Assembly: GCA_033439685.1 (NCBI GenBank)
Contig: JAUEDM010000014.1
Coordinates: 1-22,849 of the forward strand
DNA: 22,849 bases
Origin: Apodospora peruviana
Taxonomy: Eukaryota; Ascomycota; Sordariomycetes; Sordariales; Lasiosphaeriaceae
Direction: 5' to 3'
Shown piece after piece: positions 22,160 through 22,849 of the stretch. Every line of letters begins with the position of its first letter. The first letter of the stretch is position 1. Made by a program: the position numbers and the translations under genes. Below the pieces are notes generated by a model that was not told where the DNA came from, ran no database searches, and saw only the letters and a program-made list of their open reading frames with translations.

Positions 22160-22849
22160 ATGCACAGTCTGAAGCCTTCCTCTCTCTTGCTGCTGCTCGG
22201 GGCTTCTTTGTCGGCAGCATCTGTTGTCCCCCCTCGTGGCGGCAAGAATGGAGGATGCTCGGCAATAGACTTCCTTCTCTCGGCCACAGCAGACAACAAC
22301 GTCTATACCAACGCTCCCGATCCCAACAACGTGGACGAGATCCTGCAGTTCCTCACCGATGCCTTCACCACCGGAACAGCCATAAGTGGCACCACACCCG
22401 TCACCGGCCACTACACCATCCACGCAGTCTACTGTAAGCCTGCAAAGAAGGTCAAGAAACACGCCCGACACCCTGCAACTCCTTGTCCACGGTGTCACAT
22501 ACAACAGCACAATGTGGGAGGGCTACGGCTTCGGAGACCAGTATAACTGGCACGCCTATTTCAACGCCCAAGGCTACGCCACTCTGGCCATCGACCGGCT
22601 CGGCCACGGTCTCAGCTCGCGTCCGGATCCTCTCACCGTCGTGCAGGGAGCGATGCATGTCGAGGTGATCCACCAGCTCATCACCTCCGTCAAGACCAAT
22701 TCCGCCAGCAACGCCCTCGACAAGGGCTACAGCGACATCGTCTACGTCGGCCACTCGTTCGGTTCGCAGATCGGCAGCCAGGTCCTGCACCTACACCCCT
22801 CGGACATAACGGCGGCCATCCTGACGGGCTATTCGACTTTTGTCAACTT
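22160..22849 (+). CDS. Secreted alpha/beta hydrolase, 3'-truncated by window end, frameshifted
   Basis: Probably a secreted serine hydrolase of the fungal alpha/beta-hydrolase family; the substrate is unknown. The ATG at 22160 begins a clear signal peptide (SLLLLLGASLSAASV, cleavage near residue 21). HYTIHAVYCKP is a typical N-terminal strand. LLVHGVTYNSTMW gives the HG oxyanion loop, and IDRLGHGLSSRPDP follows. The nucleophile elbow is GHSFG with Ser at about residue 199. The acid and His of the triad would lie beyond the window. An extra A at 22457-22459 breaks the frame after KPAKKVK; the continuation TPDTLQLLVHG runs in the next frame from about 22461. No intron fits that position. In-frame codons upstream to 21941 lie inside the repeated promoter and are not taken as coding. 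Confidence 0.82.

Overview
The window looks like nuclear DNA of a filamentous ascomycete, most likely a sordariomycete. The genes are GC-rich in coding sequence. They carry a few short introns (57-71 nt) with GT...AG ends and CTAAC/CTGAC-type branch sites. The gene set is typical of a plant-biomass or litter fungus: a GH26-CBM35 mannanase, a GH106-like glycosidase, an OPT oligopeptide transporter, a secreted alpha/beta hydrolase and a membrane-anchored fucose-lectin-like protein. Nothing bacterial or viral in organisation was seen.

Layout. 1-1735 has no convincing gene but holds a 362-base pure G run (944-1305) in the upstream region of the first gene. 1736-3596 (+) is a single-pass membrane lectin-like protein. 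3597-4912 is empty. 4913-5560 (-) is a small spliced gene encoding six near-perfect ELLSVKN heptads. 5860-6513 (-) is a short, apparently truncated DUF1996-like ORF. 7298-9528 (+) is a subtilisin-like (S8) protease whose catalytic Asp position reads Glu. It converges on 9944-11454 (-), a CBM35-GH26 mannanase; a T34 tract and an 18-bp perfect palindrome lie between the two. 11455-13317 is a long, partly AT-rich intergenic stretch. 13318-16521 (+) is a secreted GH106-like glycosidase. 17738-20636 (+) is an intact four-exon OPT transporter. 21889-22104 is a 108-bp tandem duplication, each copy with a TATA box, immediately upstream of a secreted alpha/beta hydrolase (22160 onward, cut by the window end).

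Functionally the right two thirds reads as an extracellular nutrient-acquisition neighbourhood: mannan cleavage, a second polysaccharide or glycoside-debranching enzyme, a protease and a peptide importer. There is no sign that they form a dedicated co-regulated cluster.

The most striking global pattern is that five of the six best recognised genes each carry exactly one single-base frameshift, mostly at short homopolymers, while the OPT gene is clean. Together with the G362, T34 and C13 tracts this suggests either an indel-prone unpolished assembly or, less likely, a lineage with real homopolymer instability. Family assignments come from motif recognition only; no database search was possible.
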